Numbered from the stretch's first letter, positions 8,906 through 19,435 are shown. The stretch: 64,000 nt of DNA from Micromonospora sp. NBC_01740 (GCF_035920365.1 NZ_CP109150.1:1612001-1676000); one strand, 5' to 3'. Numbers and translations are program-made. The notes: generated by a model from the sequence alone, not told the origin.

Positions 8906-9457
8906 GTGACCGAGCTGACCGCGCCCGCGGTGCTGGTCTCGGCGCTGACGCTGGCGGTCGGCTGGCACAGCGCCCAGGGCGCGCACGGGCTGGCCTGGGG
9001 GCTGCTGGCCACGCTCTTCGTCAGTGGGATCCCGTTCGCGTACATCCTCGGCGGGGTGCGTCGCGGCCGGCTGACCGACCATCACGTGGGGATCCGCGAG
9101 CAGCGCCGCGTCCCGCTGCTGTTCGGGCTCTGCTCGGTCGCCGCCGGGCTGGCCCTGCTCGCCGTGCTCGGCGCGCCGCGACCGGTGCTGGCGCTGGCCG
9201 CCGCCGGGCTCGTCGGCCTGGTGGTCGCCGTGACGGTGAGCCACTGGTGGAAGATGTCGATCCACTCGGCGGTGGCCGCCGGCACGGTGGTCGTGCTGGT
9301 GCTCACGTTCGGGGCCGGGTTGCTGGCGACGGCGCCACTGCTCGCGCTGGTCGGTTGGTCCCGGGTCCGCCTGCGCGACCACACCGTGCCCCAGGTGGTC
9401 GCGGGACTAGCCCTGGGCGCCCTGGTAGCCGCCCTCTTCTTCGCCCCCCTCCGCTAA
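8906..9457 (+). CDS. PAP2-like multi-pass membrane protein with divergent motifs
   Basis: The product has 183 residues from GTG 8906, with five or six transmembrane helices. Two blocks resemble phosphatidic-acid-phosphatase type 2 motifs: KMSIHSA (compare SGHSA) and SRVRLRDHTVPQV (compare SR-x5-H-x3-D). The Gly of SGHSA and the final Asp are replaced, so catalytic activity is uncertain. The similarity appears to begin before the GTG (RLARFVTELTAPA). No ATG, GTG or TTG exists in frame back to the stop at 8705, but CTG 8816 follows a purine-rich stretch. The true start is therefore unsure. Its 3' end runs into a palindromic repeat. Confidence 0.65.
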   Translation: MTELTAPAVLVSALTLAVGWHSAQGAHGLAWGLLATLFVSGIPFAYILGGVRRGRLTDHHVGIREQRRVPLLFGLCSVAAGLALLAVLGAPRPVLALAAAGLVGLVVAVTVSHWWKMSIHSAVAAGTVVVLVLTFGAGLLATAPLLALVGWSRVRLRDHTVPQVVAGLALGALVAALFFAPLR

Positions 9458-9633
9458 CCCCACCCCACCCCACCCCCCTCCCTCCCCGTCCGTGCGCCCC
9501 CGGCCGAGGCCGTCGATCATGCGGTTGTGGTGCCCCGCAAAAGCCGCGGAATGCTGCTTTTCGTCCACCACAACTGCATGATCGACGCGAGCGGGAGGGA
9601 GGGCAGGAGGGTGGAAAGGGGGCGGGTGGGGGG
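9458..9633. repeat. Palindromic repeat A (77 bp, divergent type) in C/G tracts
   Basis: Between two convergent genes, the 22-bp arms 9511-9532 and 9566-9587 pair with one mismatch around a 33-base centre that itself has an AAAAGC/GCTTTT stem. A C-rich run (9458-9488) lies on the left and a G-rich run (9588-9633) on the right. The arms share GATCATG and GTTGT with repeats B, C and D but the element is longer. It probably serves as a bidirectional terminator here. Confidence 0.75.
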
Positions 9634-10857
9634 TCAGGCGGGGTCGTCCGTGAGGCGGTGGCGGTTGGCCTCGATCCAGGCGTCGAGGGCGGCCGGGTCG
9701 TCGGGGTCGACGCCGTCGGCCATCAGCTGCGCGACGGCGGCGGTGGCGGGGCTGCGGCGTTCGCCCGTGCTGTAGAGGCGGGCGAACTCCGGCACCATCT
9801 CCTCGACGGCCGTGTCGATCTGCGTCGCCGCCTGCTCGGGCAGCCCGCGCTTGCGGGTGGCGTAGCCGGCCCAGGCGCGCAGCACCCGGGGCAGCAGCGC
9901 CGCGTCGTCCATGTCCAGCACCGCGCGCCGGTGCACCCAGTCCAGCAGGAACAGCCCGGCCACGGTGGGGCTCCACCGCAGCGGGTCGGCGTCCGGGAAG
10001 CTGGCCGCGTGGTCCAGCAGCAGGCTGAGGCAGAAGTGCAGCGAGGCCAGCTCCGCCCCGTCGATGGTGTCCAGGCCGAAGCGGGCCGCCTCGGGCGAGG
10101 CGAGGAACCGGCGGACCAGGTCCGTACGCTCGGCGGCGGAGAGCGGTTCGGCGGCGGGCGCGGGGGCCGCCCCGGCCGCCTGCGGCAGCCGTGCCAGCCG
10201 GGCGCCGAGCAGGGCGCGGTCGGTGGCGAGCGAGCCCTCCCCGGGCAACTCGGTCAGGCCGTCGGTGATCGCGAGGTGGCGGGTCACCTCGGCGCGCATC
10301 CGGGCCGGCTCCTCGTCGCGGAACCAGGTCAGCTCGTCCCCGGCGCACATCTGCCGGACCTGGTCGAGGATGCGGTCGGGCGGCCCGCCGACGAAGACGT
10401 CCTTGGTGATGCCGATGTTGTGGTCGAGCAGCGTCACCACGGCGTGCGCCGAACCGCCGGCCGGGTCGTCGTAGGCGAAGGTCGCCAGGTAGGAGGTCTG
10501 GTCGCCGTACACGTCGCCGTAGGACCAGCAGCCGGTCAGGTGCACGCGGCCGAGCTGGCCGGCCCAGGCGGGGGTGGCGGCGCCCGGGCGGACCCGGTCG
10601 GTGCCCTCGGCGTCGGGCACCAGCGCGGCGAACACGGAACGGATGGTGGTCGCCGCGGCCGAGCGGCGGCGGGAGGTGGCGGCCAGGAAGCCGGCCACGA
10701 AGTCCCGGACGGCGGCGTCACGTTCGGTCTCGGCGACCGAGTAGACGCTGCCGAGCAGGGCCGCGCCGAGCATCTCCGCGTCGAGGGCGTTGTCCAGCTT
10801 GGCCACGTCGCGGGCGGCGTGCAGCACCGCGTCGTACGGGGTCTGAGGCGTTCCCAT
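9634..10857 (-). CDS. Conserved protein of unknown function
   Basis: The 407-residue soluble protein begins MGTPQTPYDAVLHAARDVAK. It has no transmembrane segment and no motif that I recognise. It is rich in Ala/Arg/Asp with a tract of conserved-looking aromatics (GCWSYGDVYGDQTSYLATFAY). Codon use looks native. It is read in the same direction as the dynamin-like pair, about 115 bases downstream of it, but the products share nothing obvious. A helical regulatory or scaffold protein is possible; function not assigned. Confidence 0.7.
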   Translation of the reverse strand: MGTPQTPYDAVLHAARDVAKLDNALDAEMLGAALLGSVYSVAETERDAAVRDFVAGFLAATSRRRSAAATTIRSVFAALVPDAEGTDRVRPGAATPAWAGQLGRVHLTGCWSYGDVYGDQTSYLATFAYDDPAGGSAHAVVTLLDHNIGITKDVFVGGPPDRILDQVRQMCAGDELTWFRDEEPARMRAEVTRHLAITDGLTELPGEGSLATDRALLGARLARLPQAAGAAPAPAAEPLSAAERTDLVRRFLASPEAARFGLDTIDGAELASLHFCLSLLLDHAASFPDADPLRWSPTVAGLFLLDWVHRRAVLDMDDAALLPRVLRAWAGYATRKRGLPEQAATQIDTAVEEMVPEFARLYSTGERRSPATAAVAQLMADGVDPDDPAALDAWIEANRHRLTDDPA

Positions 10858-10971
10858 CCACCGACCCTACGCCGCCGCCCGCCCCGGGACGGTACGAGCG
10901 ACCCGAGCGTCCGGCCCGCGTCGCGCCGCCACGCCGCCGACCTGCGGTTGTCGCGGGACGGGATTTTCGGC

Positions 10972-12657
10972 TCAGCGGCCGGCGGCATCCCTGAGGGCCG
11001 TACGGGCCTCGGCGTAGGAGGCGAGCACCGCCCGCACCGGGGTCAGCACGTGCTCCTCGCCGATCGTCGCCACCGCGTCCGTGAGGCGCCGCTCGGCCCG
11101 GCGACGGGCGCGGCGGGCCGCCCAGCGGACGATCGGCCTGGTCAGGGCGGCCACCAGCAGCCCGGCGAGCAGGCCGCCGAGGAGCAGCAGGGTGGGCAGC
11201 GGCACCTCGCCGACCATCGGGTGCTCCAGCGCCGGCAGGCCCAGCGCGCGCAGCGCGTAGCCGAGCGCCAGCCAGCCCAGCCCGGCCAGCGCCGCCAGGG
11301 TCACCAGCCACTGGAGGCCGCCGACGAACCGCCACCAGAGCGGTCGCCGGTCCATGCCCAGGTCCGTGTTGGCCACCGCGCGGTCCAGCGCGTCCGGTAG
11401 GTCGGCGAGGCGGGAGCGGGCGGCGGCGGTCACCGCGGCCGGCCAGGCGGCGGGCAGGTCCGCCCCGGTCCGGTCGGCCACCGACCGGATCGCCAGCCCG
11501 AGCGCCGCGCGCTGCGCTGCGGTGGGGTCGGGCACCGAGGTCGCGGCGACGAGGCTCTCCGCCGGTTCGTCGCGCCCGGCGGCCGGGCCGGGCAGGTGCA
11601 GCCGGCGCAGCGGGTCGGGCCGCAGCCGCCGCCAGCCCCGCACCAGCGGCCAGCCGGTGGTGGCGGCGCCCCGGTGCCGGTACGCCTGCTCGACCGCCTC
11701 GGCGACCGCCGGCACCCCGGCGGCGCCGGCGAGCGCCCGGTGCAGCGCACTGACGGCGGCGGCGTCGGGTCCCCCGGCCGGCGAGGCGCCGCCGACCAGC
11801 TCTTCGAGCCCGGCCACCACCGCGTCCACGTCGCCCTGGAGCCGCCGCAGCGCGGCCTGCCGCTCGGCCACCGTGCGTTCGAGCGCCTCCCGCAGCCCGA
11901 CCATGCCCGCCGGGTCGACGGCGGTGGTCGCCAGCAGCGGTACGCCGTCCAGGCCGTCGGAGTCGAGCAGCCGGCGCAGGTCGGCCAGCACCCGGGGCAG
12001 CTCGGCCGGTGGCAGCCGGTCGGCCTGGTTGAGCACGACCAGGGTGACGTCCCGGTGCCGGTGGAACTCGCGCAGGTAGTTGGTGTGGATGACGCGGTCG
12101 GCGTACTTCTGCGGGTCGACCACCCACACCACGAGGTCGACCAGGCCGAGCAGTCGGTCCACCTCCAGCCGGTGCGACCGCTGCACCGAGTCGAAGTCGG
12201 GCAGGTCGAGCAGGATCAGCCCGTGCAGGGCGGACTCGTCGTCGCCGTCCAGCACGCTCTCCCGGACGAACCGGTGCCGGGGCAGCACGCCCACCCAGTC
12301 GAGCAGGCGGTTGCCGCCGTCGAGCGGCCCCCACACGCAGGCGTGCGCGACGCCGGTGGTGGGGCGGCGCACCCCGACCGTGGAGAGTTCCATTCGGGCG
12401 AGCGCGTTGAACAGACTGGACTTGCCGCTGCCGGTCGCGCCGGCGAGGGCCACCACGGTGTGGTCGCGGGAGAGCGCCAGCCGGGTGCCGGCCCGCTCGA
12501 CGAGGGTGTGCGCCGACACGAGCCGCGCGTCCGGCAGGTGGCCGTCGACGACCGTCAGGAACCGGCGTACGGCGTCGAGGCGGGCGACGAGCGCGTCGGC
12601 GTCCACCCGCTGGTCACCGCGGAACGCCTCGCGCATCCGCCCGACGATGTTGGTCAT
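10972..12657 (-). CDS. Dynamin-like GTPase, second of a pair
   Basis: The 561-residue product has a GTPase domain with P-loop GATGSGKSSLFNAL, the G3-like LLDLPDFDS and G4 NQAD in the first 210 residues. A helical region follows, then two or three transmembrane helices around residues 430-510 (WLVTLAALAGLGWLALGYAL and LPTLLLLGGLLAGLLVAAL), then a basic cytoplasmic tail. This is the layout of bacterial dynamin-like membrane-remodelling GTPases. Its ATG overlaps the stop of the upstream GTPase by 4 bases (ATGA). Tandem, coupled dynamin genes such as DynA/DynB act at sporulation septa in Streptomyces; equivalence here is inferred, not shown. Confidence 0.8.
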   Translation of the reverse strand: MTNIVGRMREAFRGDQRVDADALVARLDAVRRFLTVVDGHLPDARLVSAHTLVERAGTRLALSRDHTVVALAGATGSGKSSLFNALARMELSTVGVRRPTTGVAHACVWGPLDGGNRLLDWVGVLPRHRFVRESVLDGDDESALHGLILLDLPDFDSVQRSHRLEVDRLLGLVDLVVWVVDPQKYADRVIHTNYLREFHRHRDVTLVVLNQADRLPPAELPRVLADLRRLLDSDGLDGVPLLATTAVDPAGMVGLREALERTVAERQAALRRLQGDVDAVVAGLEELVGGASPAGGPDAAAVSALHRALAGAAGVPAVAEAVEQAYRHRGAATTGWPLVRGWRRLRPDPLRRLHLPGPAAGRDEPAESLVAATSVPDPTAAQRAALGLAIRSVADRTGADLPAAWPAAVTAAARSRLADLPDALDRAVANTDLGMDRRPLWWRFVGGLQWLVTLAALAGLGWLALGYALRALGLPALEHPMVGEVPLPTLLLLGGLLAGLLVAALTRPIVRWAARRARRRAERRLTDAVATIGEEHVLTPVRAVLASYAEARTALRDAAGR

Positions 12658-14495
12658 GACCCTCCGTCCCCGGTGCCGGGCGGGCCCGCGACGGCCGCGC
12701 CGGAGAGGTCGCTGCGGTTGCGGGCGATCTCCACCCGGTTGGCGGCGCCGCGCAGGGCCTCCGCGGTGTCCGCGGCGGGCCGCGCCTGCGCCGTCCGGTC
12801 CAGGTAGCGGGCGGCCTCGTCGTCGAGCAGGGCCCGCACCCGGTCCAGCAGGTCGGCCCGGGCCTTGGCGGCCAGCGTACGCACGGCCTGGTCGCCGAAG
12901 ATCGCCTGGAGCACGGTCTGCGCGGCGACGGTCGTGCCGGCCCCGGTGGCCACCTCCAGCCCGGTGGGGATGAACGCCGTCGAGGCGAACACCGCGATCA
13001 TGACGGCGAGCCCGGTGGCGTTCACCGCGTACGCGGCCGTCCGGGCCACGAAGCGGCGGTCGCCGCCCTCGGCGCGGACCAGCTCCAGCACGCCACGCTG
13101 CCACTCCCGGACCAGCCGCTCGGCCCGTTCGGGCAGGTCGGCGGAGGGGTGGGCCAGCTCCGGTTCGAGCAGCGCCGCCCCGGCGGGATGCGCCTTCCAC
13201 CCGGTGTACGCGTTCTCGGCCGCCTCGGCGGCGACGCCCCGCAGCAGAGTCACCAGCTGGGACTCGATGGCGTCCCGCAGCTCGGACGCGGGCGCGGGCC
13301 GGCCGGTGACCGCCGCCACGACCCGGTCGCGGAGCCGCCCGATGCGGGCCTCCATGGTGCGGAAGAACTCGCCGGTGCCGACGAACTCCTGCCAGCGGGC
13401 CAGCACCTCGCCGCGGAGCAGCCGGCCGTCCTTCAGCCCCTGCCCGACGGTCCGGTACGCCCCCCGGTACGCGGCCAGCACCCGCTCGTCGAGCGCGTCG
13501 GCGGCGGTGACCTGCTCCTCGGCGGCGTCGGCGAGCCCTTCGACCGCCGGGTGCAGCGCGGCGAGCGCGCCGTCCAGGGTCTGCCGGACCACGGCGGCGC
13601 GGGCGTCGGCGTCGGCGGCCAGCCGGGCGAACCAGGCGGCGAGCGGCGCGGTGACCCGCTCGGGCAGCAGGCCCTGCCCGTCGACCCAGGTCTCCGGCAG
13701 CACGAAGAGCGGGGCCGCCCCCAGCTCCTGCGCGGCGAGCATCTCCGACAGGTGTGCGGCGATCTCGTCGGCCGCCTCCGCAGGCACCCGGTCCAGCACC
13801 ATGGCGATGACCGCGCCCCGGGCCCGGGCGCTGCGCAGCAGCTCCCAGGGGACGGCGTCGGCGTAGCGGGCGGCGGTGGTGACGAAGAGCCAGAGGTCGG
13901 CGGCGGCCAGGAGCTGACCGGCCAGGGCCCGGTTGGCGTCGACGACCGAGTCGATGTCGGGGGCGTCGAGGAAGGCCAGCCCGGCGGGCAGGGCCGGGGC
14001 GGTCACCAGTTGCAGGGTGCGCGGGTCCTCGCTGGGCTCGGTGGTGCGGGTGAGGCCGGGCAGCAGCTCGCCCTGGCGGAACCAGCCCGAGTCGGCCGGG
14101 TTGCAGACCAGCACCGGGGAGCGGGTGGTCGGGCGGAGCACCCCGGCGGCGCTCACCCGCGCCTGCACCAGGCTGTTGACCAGCGTGGACTTGCCCGCGC
14201 CGGTGGACCCGCCGACCACCACGAGCAGCGGCGCGTCGAGCCGGCGCAGCCGGGGCAGCAGGTAGTCGTCGAGCTGGTCGGTGAGGCTCCCGCCGGCGCG
14301 CCGGGCAGGCTCGGCGGAGGGCAGCGCGAGCGGGAACCGGGCCGCCCCGATCGCGGCGCGCAGGCCGGCCAGTGTGGCGGGCAGGCTGTCGTCCCCGGTG
14401 GTGGCGGGCCGGTCCTCCCCGGCGTCCGTGGGGCCGGTGCGGGCTGCGACGGTGGGCGTGCCGGCCGGGGTGGCGGGATCGCCGTGCGTCGTCAC
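12654..14495 (-). CDS. Dynamin-like GTPase, first of a pair
   Basis: The product has about 613 residues. After a Thr/Pro-rich leader comes the P-loop GGSTGAGKSTLVNSL, then LDAPDIDS in the G3 position. A long helical middle region follows, then a hydrophobic hairpin near residues 445-490 (ATGLAVMIAVFASTAFIP) and a helical tail. The predicted role is GTP-driven membrane remodelling, probably as a heteromer with the coupled partner downstream. The start is not certain: GTG 14495 is used because the upstream TTG 14531 also lacks a ribosome site. It diverges from dnaK, and both promoters share the 14496-14718 region. Confidence 0.78.
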   Translation of the reverse strand: MTTHGDPATPAGTPTVAARTGPTDAGEDRPATTGDDSLPATLAGLRAAIGAARFPLALPSAEPARRAGGSLTDQLDDYLLPRLRRLDAPLLVVVGGSTGAGKSTLVNSLVQARVSAAGVLRPTTRSPVLVCNPADSGWFRQGELLPGLTRTTEPSEDPRTLQLVTAPALPAGLAFLDAPDIDSVVDANRALAGQLLAAADLWLFVTTAARYADAVPWELLRSARARGAVIAMVLDRVPAEAADEIAAHLSEMLAAQELGAAPLFVLPETWVDGQGLLPERVTAPLAAWFARLAADADARAAVVRQTLDGALAALHPAVEGLADAAEEQVTAADALDERVLAAYRGAYRTVGQGLKDGRLLRGEVLARWQEFVGTGEFFRTMEARIGRLRDRVVAAVTGRPAPASELRDAIESQLVTLLRGVAAEAAENAYTGWKAHPAGAALLEPELAHPSADLPERAERLVREWQRGVLELVRAEGGDRRFVARTAAYAVNATGLAVMIAVFASTAFIPTGLEVATGAGTTVAAQTVLQAIFGDQAVRTLAAKARADLLDRVRALLDDEAARYLDRTAQARPAADTAEALRGAANRVEIARNRSDLSGAAVAGPPGTGDGGS

Positions 14496-14578
14496 CGCTA
14501 AAGCGTGCCCGACCGATGCAAGGGAAGACAACCGATCGGTACGAACCTGGGGTTGCGTCGGGTCGACTCAACCCCGAC

Positions 14579-14606
14579 TTGACGATTTCGCGGGGCGTGG
14601 CACTAT
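14579..14606 (+). promoter_or_regulatory. Likely dnaK promoter
   Basis: The -35-like TTGACG (14579-14584) is followed after 16 bases by the -10-like CACTAT (14601-14606). The -10 element abuts and overlaps the HspR operator, so a bound repressor would block polymerase. Confidence 0.55.
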
Positions 14607-14625
14607 TGAGTCAAGTTCACTCAAC
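14605..14625. promoter_or_regulatory. HAIR element, HspR operator of the dnaK operon
   Basis: TTGAGT (14606-14611), seven bases, then ACTCAA (14619-14624) match the HAIR consensus CTTGAGT-N7-ACTCAAG except for the outermost pair. HspR, the last gene of the operon, binds such sites with DnaK as co-repressor in Streptomyces and mycobacteria, giving feedback control of heat shock. Confidence 0.88.
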
Positions 14626-14642
14626 TTGTGGTGGGGTCGCTG

Positions 14643-14681
14643 CGGGCGACGCCCGCCGGGCAGCTCGACGGGCGTCGCCCG
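14643..14681 (+). promoter_or_regulatory. Long hairpin in the dnaK 5' leader
   Basis: CGGGCGACGCCCG (14643-14655) pairs perfectly with 14669-14681 over 13 bp around a 13-base loop, between the HAIR element and the dnaK start. Each arm is also self-complementary (CGGGC/GCCCG), so two short hairpins compete with one long one. It could be an attenuator, an mRNA stabiliser or a temperature-responsive fold. Confidence 0.55.
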
Positions 14682-14718
14682 TCACCTGCCCACAACGTGA
14701 TGAAGCGAGGAAGCGAAG

Positions 14719-16599
<1,881 letters not shown>

Positions 16600-16647
16600 C
16601 GATCCGTCCCTGGACACGGCACCACGGCAGAGGGATGAGGTAGCCCC

Positions 16648-17376
16648 ATGACGGAGAAGCCACGAGCTGCCGACCCGGGTGCGACCGGGTCGGCGCCGGG
16701 TGGCTCCGCGCCCGCCGAGCAGGCCGGCGACGGGCCGCGGGTCGTCATCCGTGACAACCGCAAGATCAGCGAGACGTCCGAGCCGGCCGCCGCCGACGCC
16801 GGCTCGGACGCCCCGGCCGAGGGCCTGGTCGAGGAGTCCGAGGTCGTCGTCGACGAGATCGAGGTCGAGGCGACCGAGGTGACCGGCCCGCCGGTGGTGG
16901 ACGCCCCGACCCAGCCGGTCGACGGCGGCCCGAGCGCGCTCGGCGCCGAACTCGAGGCGCTGCGCAAGGACCTCGACGAGCGGACCCGGGACCTCCAGCG
17001 GGTGACGGCGGAGTACGCCAACTACCGCAAGCGGGTGGACCGGGACAAGGGTCTGGTCACCGAGCAGGCAACCGGTGCGGTGCTCGCCGCGCTGCTGCCG
17101 ATCCTCGACGACCTGGACCGGGCCCGCGAGCACGGCGACCTGGTCGGGCCGTTCGGCAGCGTGGCCGACCAGCTCACCACGGCGCTCGGCAAGTTCGGGC
17201 TCACCCCGTTCGGCGAGCAGGGCGACCCGTTCGACCCGACCCGGCACGAGGCGGTCGCGCACCAGACCTCGGCCGACGTCACCGAGCCCACCTGCGTACA
17301 GGTGATGCGTCGGGGCTACCAGGTCGGTGAGCGGCTGCTGCGGCCCGCAATGGTCGCAGTCGCCGACCCGGAGTAG
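16648..17376 (+). CDS. grpE: Nucleotide exchange factor GrpE
   Basis: The 242-residue co-chaperone releases ADP from DnaK. The first ~85 residues are an acidic, disordered extension common in actinobacterial GrpE. A long coiled coil follows (about 90-135, EALRKDLDERTRDLQRVTAEYANYRKR begins it), then the beta-domain with the motif FDPTRHEAVAHQ and the end GYQVGERLLRPAMVAVADP. The ATG follows GATGAGG. The gap to dnaK is 48 bases, so they are cotranscribed. Confidence 0.96.
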   Translation: MTEKPRAADPGATGSAPGGSAPAEQAGDGPRVVIRDNRKISETSEPAAADAGSDAPAEGLVEESEVVVDEIEVEATEVTGPPVVDAPTQPVDGGPSALGAELEALRKDLDERTRDLQRVTAEYANYRKRVDRDKGLVTEQATGAVLAALLPILDDLDRAREHGDLVGPFGSVADQLTTALGKFGLTPFGEQGDPFDPTRHEAVAHQTSADVTEPTCVQVMRRGYQVGERLLRPAMVAVADPE

Positions 17377-17393
17377 TGCGGAACGACGACCGG

Positions 17394-17430
17394 ACCGTCC
17401 CGCCCGCCCGCAGAGGGCCGGCGGGACGGT
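17394..17430 (+). terminator. Intercistronic hairpin between grpE and dnaJ
   Basis: An 11-bp perfect stem (17394-17404 with 17420-17430) has a 15-base loop and no T-run. Lying inside the operon, it more likely tunes expression or mRNA decay than stops transcription outright. Confidence 0.5.
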
Positions 17431-17460
17431 CGGTCCCCAGCTAGGGAAGGGGGTGGACCG

Positions 17461-18657
17461 GTGAGTTCCAAGGACTGGATCGAGAAGGACTTCTACGCCG
17501 TGCTGGGCGTGGACAAGGCCGCCACCGCCGACGACGTCAAGAAGGCGTACCGGAAACTGGCCCGGGATTCGCACCCGGACCACAACCCCGGCGACCCGAA
17601 GGCCGAGGAGCGCTTCAAGGCCGCCTCCGAGGCGTACGCCGTCCTCGGCGACGACGCCAAGCGGCGGGAGTACGACGAGCTGCGGTCGCTGTTCGGCTCG
17701 GGGGCGTTCCGGCGCGGAGCCCGTGGCGCCGGCCAGCCCGGCGGCGTGCCGTTCGACGTCTCCGACCTGTTCGGGGGCGCCGCGGGCGGGGGCGGTGACC
17801 GCCGCTTCGGCGGGGCCGGCTTCCAGGACCTGTTCAGCTCGATCTTCTCGGGCGGTGCCGGCGGTCCCGCCGCCGGCGGGGCGGCGGCCCGTGGCCCGGC
17901 CCGGGGGCGGGACGTCGAGGCCGAGGTGGCCCTCGACTTCGACGACGCCGTACGCGGGGTGACGCTCCCGCTGACGCTGCGCGCCCCCGGGGTGTGCGAC
18001 ACCTGCCACGGCAACGGGGCCAAGCCCGGCACCCAGCCGCGCACCTGCCCGGTGTGCCACGGGGCCGGGGTGGCCAACCGCAACCAGGGGTCGTTCAGCT
18101 TCTCCGAGCCGTGCCGCAACTGCCAGGGCGTGGGCACCGTCGTGGACGAGAAGTGCCCCGAGTGCCAGGGCACCGGCGGGGTCACCAAGACCCGCACGCT
18201 GAACGTCCGCTTCCCGGCCGGCGTGGCGGACGGCCAGAAGATCCGGCTGGCCGGGCGGGGCGAGCCCGGCGCGCGAGGTGGCCCGGCGGGCGACCTCTTC
18301 GTACACGTGAAGGTGCGGCCGGACGAACTGTTCGGGCGTACCGGCGACGACCTCACGCTGACGGTGCCGGTCACGTTCGCGGAGGCCGTGCTCGGCACGG
18401 ACCTGCGGGTGCCCACCCTCGACGGCACGGTGACCCTGCGGGTGCCACCGGGCACGCCGAGCGGCCGGATCCTGCGGGCGCGGGGCAAGGGGGTGGTCCG
18501 CCGTGACGGTCAGGCGGGCGACCTGCTGGTGACGCTCGACGTGGTGGTACCCGCGAAGGTGTCCGACGAGGCGCGAGCGGCGTTGGAGGACTTCGCCGCG
18601 CAGACCCCGCCGGCCGCCCGGGAACATCTCGAGGCGCGCGTACGTCGATTCAGTTGA
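17461..18657 (+). CDS. dnaJ: Hsp40 co-chaperone DnaJ
   Basis: The 398-residue protein stimulates the DnaK ATPase and delivers substrates. The J domain (about 9-75) contains the HPD motif in SHPDHNPGDP. A Gly/Phe-rich linker follows to ~160, then four zinc-binding CxxCxGxG repeats between about 178 and 240 (CDTCHGNG, CPVCHGAG, CRNCQGVG, CPECQGTG), then the C-terminal substrate-binding domains. The GTG start follows AAGGGGGTGG. It is the third gene of the operon and 46 bases before hspR. Confidence 0.97.
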   Translation: MSSKDWIEKDFYAVLGVDKAATADDVKKAYRKLARDSHPDHNPGDPKAEERFKAASEAYAVLGDDAKRREYDELRSLFGSGAFRRGARGAGQPGGVPFDVSDLFGGAAGGGGDRRFGGAGFQDLFSSIFSGGAGGPAAGGAAARGPARGRDVEAEVALDFDDAVRGVTLPLTLRAPGVCDTCHGNGAKPGTQPRTCPVCHGAGVANRNQGSFSFSEPCRNCQGVGTVVDEKCPECQGTGGVTKTRTLNVRFPAGVADGQKIRLAGRGEPGARGGPAGDLFVHVKVRPDELFGRTGDDLTLTVPVTFAEAVLGTDLRVPTLDGTVTLRVPPGTPSGRILRARGKGVVRRDGQAGDLLVTLDVVVPAKVSDEARAALEDFAAQTPPAAREHLEARVRRFS

Positions 18658-18703
18658 CCCGGTGTTCAGTCGGCTCGGTGGAGTGCACGCGGAGGTGAGC
18701 GGG

Positions 18704-19144
18704 ATGTCGGACGAGTTCGTCGGCTCGGGTGACCCTGCCTACGAGGCCAAGGTGCTGATGATCTCGGTGGCGGCGCGGATGGCGGGGATGCACCCGCAGA
18801 CCCTGCGCCAGTACGACCGGTTGGGCCTGGTCCAGCCGGGACGTGCCGCCGGCGGCGGGCGCCGCTACAGCGTCCGCGACGTGGTGCTGCTGCGCGAGGT
18901 GCAGCGGCTCAGCCAGGACGACGGGATCAACCTGGCCGGAGTCAAACGGATCATCGGGCTGGAACGGCTGCTGGAGCAGGCGCAGCAGCGGGTGGCCCGG
19001 CTGGAGGCGGAGCTGGACGCCGCGTACCGGCGGATCGCCGAACTGGAGGCGCTGGCCCGCTTCCCGGGCAGCGACCTCGTGCCGACCAACCGCACCTCCA
19101 CCGCGCTGGTGGTCTGGCGTCCCCGCCGGGGCCCCGAGCGCTGA
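18704..19144 (+). CDS. hspR: MerR-family heat-shock repressor HspR
   Basis: The 146-residue transcription repressor has a MerR-type helix-turn-helix at about residues 17-75 (MISVAARMAGMHPQTLRQYD and GRRYSVRDVVLLREVQRLS) and a coiled coil at about 85-120 (LERLLEQAQQRVARLEAELD). The start ATG 18704 is preceded by GGAGG 8 bases away; the frame is open to 18662. It ends the dnaK operon, so it represses its own synthesis through the HAIR element at 14605. A second HAIR site lies at clpB. Confidence 0.95.
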   Translation: MSDEFVGSGDPAYEAKVLMISVAARMAGMHPQTLRQYDRLGLVQPGRAAGGGRRYSVRDVVLLREVQRLSQDDGINLAGVKRIIGLERLLEQAQQRVARLEAELDAAYRRIAELEALARFPGSDLVPTNRTSTALVVWRPRRGPER

Positions 19145-19156
19145 CGACACCTCCCG

Positions 19157-19197
19157 CGCCCGGCCGCTCTCCCGCGGCCGGGCGCGGTCGTCTTTCC
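19157..19197 (+). terminator. Terminator of the dnaK operon
   Basis: An 11-bp perfect stem (19157-19167 with 19174-19184) is followed by CGGTCGTCTTT, including a short T-run, 12 bases after the hspR stop. Confidence 0.75.
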
Positions 19198-19435
19198 GCT
19201 CCCGCGCGGCGGGCGCGGTCGTCCTCCCGTCCCGCTCGGCGGCCCGGTGGCGGGCGTGGTCGCCACTGCCGGTCCCGCCGGTCCGCCGCACCCGAACGTG
19301 CACCCTTCCGGCTCCGGCTCCGGGTGTGCCGTCGTCGGTCGCTGCCGCTATCGCCGCACCGCCCGCGTTGCTGGCGGGCAGGCCTTCCAGGCGCGTCGTG
19401 TCCGCCGTGTCGCCGAACACCGCTCCGCCTGAGCC

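Noticed and set aside
9458..9633. CRISPR-like repeats among the palindromic elements
   Set aside because: Copies are single, dispersed and lack repeat-spacer periodicity or cas genes.
10972..14571. A single 1,199-residue GTPase protein
   Set aside because: The upstream part of that frame lies out of frame inside the first GTPase gene; the motif-bearing region begins at MTNIVGRM (12657), so two separate GTPases are called.
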